Shown one piece after another: positions 57,997-64,000 of a stretch of DNA of 64,000 bases. Position 1 is the first letter of the stretch, and the number at the start of each line of letters is the position of its first letter. Position numbers and translations under genes: made by a program. The DNA is from Hevea brasiliensis (lineage: Eukaryota > Streptophyta > Magnoliopsida > Malpighiales > Euphorbiaceae): contig NC_079504.1 of assembly GCF_030052815.1 (NCBI RefSeq), positions 41,051,041 to 41,115,040 of the forward strand. The letters are read 5' to 3'. The notes under the pieces were generated by a model that saw only the letters and a program-made list of their open reading frames with translations, did not search any database and had not been told where the DNA came from.

Positions 57997-58846
57997 CTTT
58001 GTTTTGTTAGCATATGGCGGGTTCCACTAATCATCTGTTAACATGTTCATATTCATTTTATACATTTCCATATCATATTCTCTTTTATCATATCATTCAC
58101 AACTATTTATGAGATCTCAAAATGAAGTATCATTTACTGCATTCATATGGAAATTCATAGATAATAAATTATAAGTTTTCATTTCAAACTCAAGTTTAAT
58201 TACAAGTCCATAATGAAATACATCATAACTAGTAATTACATCATGATTAGACATAATGAATCAAAATACCAGTTTATGCATGGGCCCTACCAAAATACAA
58301 AAGACTGGTGAGGTGACTTTGGACAGTGGTAGATTTGGTTAGAGCTCTGTCAGGGCACTACTGATGCTGCTGCTGCGGCTACTTGGACTGGTCTCCAATA
58401 TCTACGTGATGGAAAACTAACGCGCTAAGCATAACGCTTAGTGATGCATAATTTATAATAAAAAATACTAAACAATTTAAATAATAATGACAAATTCATA
58501 ATTTCTGTGTCTTTTACATTTTATTGCACTTTGGGAATAATTTAAATTAACGGGATCGTTTTTGTTTACTTATTGTATATTTAATCTTAATTAATCATTA
58601 TCAATGCCCAAGAAACCTATAACAGATTATAAGAGCTGGATACACGAGAGTATACGGGTTAGACAGCCATATGTCTACCCTATATACATCTGTCAGGTAC
58701 GAAGCCAGCTGTCGGGCAAGAGATCCGCTGTCAGGCTTGTAAAGCCAGAAATAAAGTAGGCACAATGGCCAGTAAGTAGGCATATAGCCTGTAGAACAAT
58801 CATACCAGACATATTATCAGTTCATGATTTTCTTGGTAGGTAATAC
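57997..58846 (-). repeat. Element E LTR, middle piece
   Basis: Continues the E LTR from 46843. It contains a GCTGCTGCTGCGGCT run near 58370 and the mid-LTR hairpin (58425-58441). Divergence from the A and D LTRs is substantial. It ends at the solo LTR F. Confidence 0.75.
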
Positions 58847-61800
58847 TGTGACACCCCTTACCCATCTACAATATAGCCAAGCAAGATATGCCACATAGTG
58901 TGCCGGAGCACCAAATCATATTTTTTTATTACAATTTACCCTTTTTAATTCATTTATTTATAATTTTGATTAATCTGAGTTTTCTGCAAATTTTATAGAA
59001 AATTTGGCAGAGTACCGGTTGTAAATTGGAAAAACAGTTCTTCTGAATCTGTTAAAAACACTTCTAATATAATCATAATTTCAAAGTTAGTCAACCACCA
59101 ACATCTTTCCAAAATTTCTCAAATGACATCAATATTTCAAAAATTCAATTCATTCATATCATGCTCAATTTAATAAGAAATACTCACATTTATTATTGAA
59201 CATAGTTCATAGATAATTACATCAAAAGCATAATTACATGAGTTTATAATATAACTTACAAAAGTTTACAAAATACAAAATACCTAAATACCAAAATATC
59301 AAAAGTGGCCTAATGTCCTACCAAATGCACTATAAATGAGAGGTGACTCTGGACTCTATATGCAGTTCTGAAAGTTCACCCGGTCTGAGGTCTGCTGGGC
59401 TCCCCAGCTATGTCTCCAGTACTTGCGCGTGGCAAAAGCGACACACTAAACAATTCTGCTTAGTGGTGACAATATAAAATAAAATAACTAAAAGAAAAGA
59501 AATATACATGATGTATATTTACATTTTAGGTAGACTTAATTTCTGACATTTATTTCAGTATTATTTGATTAAATTTGGTAAGATTTATTATCATTGCCCG
59601 AGTAACCCATACTCGTCGACTGGACTGGATAAACGAGTAAACTGGTATTGGGTACTAAGTATCTCAGACCATCACACCATCGGTCACATTGTGTCTCCTA
59701 GTGTGTAACAGAATAACTACTAAGCTATAATAATTATCAGGGATAAAACCCATGTATAACAACTCAACCAACATAGCCAAAGGGTATTATATCACAGAAT
59801 GGCACGGGAGGCCATAAAACACAGAATGGCATGAAGCTATATGCAGTACTGCTAACAAAACCCTATTGGCATGCCAACCTATCCAAACCAATCTTGCTAA
59901 GTGTACTAGGGCATGTTATACTCTTAAATTATACAATTCTTGAAATTCAAGTTTAGGTGTTACTATTCATTTCATTAGTCAACAAAAAAGTTGACTTTTG
60001 CATGGATAATAGGCACATTGGTTATAATATTCCCAACATACCACATTTTGCATTCTAAAATTGTTGGTATTGGTTGCCAATACCATTTATAAGCTTAATG
60101 TTAATTGTTCAAAATTTTCAGATTTCAAGTTTTGTGTTTACTGTTTCATTAGTCATTTTTGCAGTGGGAATTTGGCAAAGTTGTCAACATGAAAGTTGTT
60201 CCTTATTGTGTCTAGTTATATTTATTTTTTTTGAATCACTCCATTTGGAGTTTTTTAGCTCAAGTTATGGCCTAAATACCATGACTAGTCGGATTGCGAA
60301 CTTCCCAGATTTTCTAGACTGACCAAATCTACAGCGTTTTATATAGTGACTGCAAGTCATATTTTGAACATGTTATGGTCAAAATTTGGGTTAGGTTTCT
60401 TCATGCAAGTTGTAGATATATCTCTCAGCTATTTTTTGGTAAAATTTCAGGTTAATTGGACCTTTCTACACTGAGTTATGACTAAATAAATAAACACTGT
60501 TTATTTGGTCATTTTGCCTAGGCAGAATGCAGGTCACCCGGATTAGGGCAATCTTTAGGTCAACTTGGTTTGGTTTTCTGGGCATGATTTCTTCACCAAA
60601 GTTGTGCCATTATGTGTCTAGTTTCATGTCCAATTGGCCTTGCACCAATTGAACCTCTACAATTGCAGTTATTGCTACTTAAACCTACTGGACTCATGCC
60701 CAGTCCTACAGGTCACCAAGGGTAGCCACACTAACTTCAATTCCCACTAAAAAATCCGCTTCATTTCTTATTCACACATAGCCCAATGGTTAGTAATTGA
60801 CCATTAAAACTCTCTTTCACCAAATACATGAATAAAGTCTCAATTTGGGTCCAAACCCTAGCTCCACCATTCTAGATTGTTGCATTACTTGCACTTCACC
60901 TTCCTAATTAATATATTAGTGTTAAGGGCAGCCACCATATCATTTTAATTCTAAGAAATCTTCAAAACTCAACCAAGTTCAAGGCTGCTGGAATTTTAAG
61001 CAAGACATACACATGATGTTTACTAAATTTTCTTGTATATTTGCATCAAATACCACTCCTTCAACATGAATTGAAAGATAAAAATCAAGTTTAGCCACTA
61101 ACCTCTAATGGAGTGAATTTCAATCTTGCAAGAGTTCTTCTTTTACACTTCTTTTTTCTCCCAAAAGATTCACCAAGATGAAAGAGCATGTTTTTTTGTT
61201 GGGAACTTAGGCTTTAGTTGGGTAAAAACCAAAGAAATCAAGCTTTGGTAAGCTTGACCATGGTGGAACTATGGTGCGGCAAAGAAGGAAAAAGGGAGAG
61301 AAGATGGTTATTTCCAGATTTTGACTTTCTTTTTCCTCTTTTTAATGTATTATGAATGTATTTATTGATTTTTGATTGGCCAAAAATTATTATTACCTCA
61401 TGCTTACATAATACTTATGTAATAAAGCTAATTTACTTCCATTTTCTTTTCTTTCTTTTCCTATTAATTTTTTAACAATTTTTCATCAATATTTATTCAT
61501 ATTTTATGTCATATAATTTATTTACATAAATGGACAAGTTGGTCAAAAATCATCTATGGAAAAGTTGGTCAAAAATCATCTCTGAAGACGAAATGACCAA
61601 AATGCCCTCTATTTGGCTTAACGAGCCAAAATTGTGGGTACCGATTGATTAAATTTTCCTTGTGTTTTCTTAACATTTTATTGTCATTGGAACCCCAATA
61701 ATCCTTCCCTGAGGTCCCAAAAATTATTTCATGAAGTTTTCCCCAGGTCTAGGGTTGTTAACGGCCTTCACCGTCACTTTCCCTTCGGGTTACTCATCAC

Positions 61801-61992
61801 TAGGGTTTCGGCTCATTTAACCTTAGTGCATTTCATTCCTAAAAATTTTCCTTGATTTTTATGAGCATTATTTGGTTTCTTTATAACTCCCCACTCTAGT
61901 CTAATTATAATTTCAAACATTCTAGCTGCCCGGACTGACATTGGTCATCGGAGCAGTAGACTGTATGAGCTAGCTAAAGTGAGGATGTTACA
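58847..61992 (-). mobile_element. Element F: solo LTR of a Tekay-like element
   Basis: TGTGACACCCC (58847) to TGTTACA (61992), 3146 bp, aligned in order with the A and D LTRs: hairpins at 58857-58885 and 59446-59463, CTCAAGTTATGGCC modules, and the CGAAATGACCAAAATGCCC motif near 61590. No internal region is attached, so it is a solo LTR left by LTR-LTR recombination. The flanks do not give a perfect 5-bp duplication, although TACTG occurs at both edges (58844-58848 and 61994-61998). A 26-bp unit is directly duplicated at 61530-61581. Confidence 0.85.
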
Positions 61993-64000
61993 GTACTGCT
62001 ATCTGTATTCCCTAATTAGTATACTAATTTATCCAAACTAAATAAATAAGTCTAGGTATACTATGGGCAATTAAACATTTTTAATTATTTTAGCACTATT
62101 TATTATCACTATTTTCTAATACTGTTTAGTGGTACCATTAATTTTATATTAATAGGACATTAGTCCAAATTTACATATTCATATCATTTTTAATATTTAA
62201 TCAGCCTCATAAGTATTTTAATTATCATATATAGCATTTTTTCATGAACCTTTCTTTAGGTTCATTTTGATGTATTAACTTCATCTAGGAATTTGGCTAG
62301 GTTAGGATGTCTATCTGATCACACTTCCTTCATAATAATTGCTCCTCTATGTTTAAACTTGAATTTTAGCTTTTGAATCACTCAATTTGGGGTTATAGAA
62401 CTCAAGTTATGGTCAAAATACCATAACTGGTTCATTTGCCTCTAAACTATCCAGAATTGGCAATTCTTGGTCAATAAACTTTAACTAGTCATTTGATCAT
62501 TTTATGGTCATTTTTAGACTCAGGTTCCTTCATAAGATTTGTTCCTCTATGTCTTAGGGACTCCTAGGTACAATTTCATAAATTTTTAAGCTTTCTGTAG
62601 TGAGTTATGGTCAATGTATTGACCTGGACTCTTAATCCTATAAAGGCAATAGTCAAACTTCAGGGCAGTATGTTTGACTCTCTTTTTAGGGTCTTTACAC
62701 TTAGAATTTGGAAAAGGTGTCTGAATCAATATTGTAGCCCTAAATATCATGTTTCCAGATCATATTGGCACATCTCAAATGGAATTTCCTAGTGGGAGTT
62801 ATGGCCAAATGAACACATGGGTATCAAATGGCATTCTGGGTTTAACTTAACATTTTCAGATTTTAATTCCTAACTTTGGCTAATATTTTCCCTAGGATGT
62901 AATGGTTTCTAGAGCTTGGTCAAAACATAAAAATTGTTGTGCTATGTCTTATAAAAACTTTTGGCACTAGTTTCACTCAATTTCCAACCTTGGAGACCAA
63001 ATTATGGCATTTTTGCCAAATCTGGTCAAGCATACCAAAGGAACAGTGTTTTGGTCAATTTCCAGGTTGGCAGTTTTAGTGACCTAACTTTTGCTAACAA
63101 TTTGACATGGTTAAAGGCAAAACTGGGTCAACTGGTCTTCATGAAAAGTGTTCCCTATGTATAAGCTTTTCAATTTCAGGTTATTCTGACCTTCCTAGGG
63201 CAAGTTATGGCCATATGAACACATACTATTCATATGGTCAATTTTGAGTCTAATCCAGCAAGCTACTCGTATTCAAGCCAAAATTTGACCAACCTATGAA
63301 TGAAATTTGGGTAGGGTTTCTTCTTGAAAAATGAAGGTTTAAATGTCCCAAAACACCTCCAATTGGCCTCATATCAATTGGGGTAACACAAAGGGAGATA
63401 TGGCAATAACAAGCTACTGGATTCAATAACAACTCAACCTGCAAGCAACAAGCACTCCAAATTTCAATCTCCTCCTTCTTCCAAACTCCAAATAAGCATA
63501 AATGGAACTTATAATACTCATTAAATAGTCTCAATTTCAATAATTCATCATCAAAATTTCATCATAATTCAACAGCTCCAAATTAATATTAAAGCCCTAA
63601 CATTTTTTTAATTTTAATTACACATACAATTCAACCTTTATACATATCTATATTCACTGTCAAGCATCATTAAGCAAGTTTAAACATTAAAAAATCATCT
63701 AAACCTAGCTCTCCTCAAGGCTACCAGAAATTAGAAGGAGTGCAGACTTACCATTTCTCTTAAATTTCAAGAGAAATTAACTCACCTCATGAAGCTCATC
63801 AACTTTAAAGAAGGAAGGGTGGGGGTTCTTTGCACTTACCTCTTATGCGTGACCCTTGCTGCCCATGACAACTCCACTATCTCCTCTCCTAATGGCTGCC
63901 CAAGGATTATTCTTGATGTGAGGATAAACGTTAATAAAGCTACTTGTGGAATTGGAGTTAATTTGCATGGAGAATGGAAGCTTGTCCAAGGTCCATCAAT
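61993..64000 (-). repeat. Element E LTR, last piece (continues beyond window)
   Basis: Resumes with TACTGCTATCTG, comparable to GTACTGCTAACTGAACCC in the other LTRs, and follows their order. A GAATCACTCAATTTGGGGTT...CTCAAGTTATGGTC module is near 62374, with further modules after it. No open frame of interest. Confidence 0.7.

Larger units (their letters stand above)
46666..64000 (-). mobile_element. Element E: LTR of a Tekay-like element, split by D and F, runs off the window
   Basis: The LTR starts TGTAACACCCCTTGCTCGG and can be followed in three pieces: 46666-46843, 57997-58846 and 61993-64000. The pieces resemble the A, D and F LTRs in order (LTR-end hairpin, mid-LTR hairpin at 58425-58441, CTCAAGTTATGGTC modules), at lower similarity. 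About 3.0 kb of LTR is present and its other end is beyond the window. Orientation is inferred from the LTR end sequence and is the same as A and D. Whether it is a solo LTR or part of a full element cannot be told. Confidence 0.75.

Noticed and set aside
1..64000. A host gene, operon or new defence-type system
   Set aside because: Both strands were checked. All recognisable protein domains belong to LTR retrotransposons and no host exon series or bacterial-type gene cluster is visible.

Overview
This is plant nuclear DNA, most likely from a eudicot with a heavy transposon load; I cannot name the species. There is no recognisable host gene. Almost everything that can be identified is LTR retrotransposon, inserted into one another several layers deep. 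The evidence is Ty3/gypsy polyproteins of the chromovirus type, initiator-Met tRNA primer binding sites, polypurine tracts, LTRs that begin TG and end CA, 5-bp target-site duplications, Ty1/copia remnants and one AT-rich inverted-repeat element.

Layout, left to right. 1-3920 is AT-rich intergenic DNA with one decayed copia gag remnant (minus strand, about 1040-1560). Element G (gypsy, minus strand) runs from its 3' LTR (3921-4849) to its 5' LTR (42033-42950). Its protease region is split by element A (8042-39450, target duplication TTGTA). A is a Tekay/Del-like chromovirus on the minus strand with about 3.1-kb LTRs. The 3' LTR of A is itself split by element B (10457-30847, target duplication GAGGA). 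B is a related chromovirus on the plus strand with an unusual LTR-internal-LTR-internal-LTR arrangement. Right of G is a broken copia fragment (plus, 42951 to about 45110), then an AT-rich element with imperfect terminal inverted repeats (45481-46296). From 46666 to the window end lies the LTR of element E. E is split by element D (46844-57991, full length, minus strand, duplication GCCTC) and by F, a solo LTR (58847-61992).

How the parts work together. Each autonomous element encodes Gag (capsid plus CCHC zinc knuckle), aspartic protease, reverse transcriptase, RNase H and integrase; A, B and D add a C-terminal chromodomain-like tail. All copies are broken by stops or frameshifts. The longest survivor is the B copy-1 Pol reading frame (15240-18731, 1163 codons), which has lost the first catalytic aspartate of RT.

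Most interesting signals: (1) A and D share a 75-nt GT-AG, phase-0, in-frame-stop insertion at the same place in integrase, which looks like a spliceosomal intron that B lacks; (2) nearly identical copies within A and B differ in a peculiar way, with local scrambling clustered at CAG/CTG sites, suggesting a systematic consensus or base-calling artefact at CHG-methylated sites and meaning that some apparent frameshifts may not be real; (3) the three-LTR tandem with intact outer target duplications; (4) two hairpins conserved by compensatory change across otherwise divergent LTRs, and a repeating 190-210-bp module inside the LTRs.
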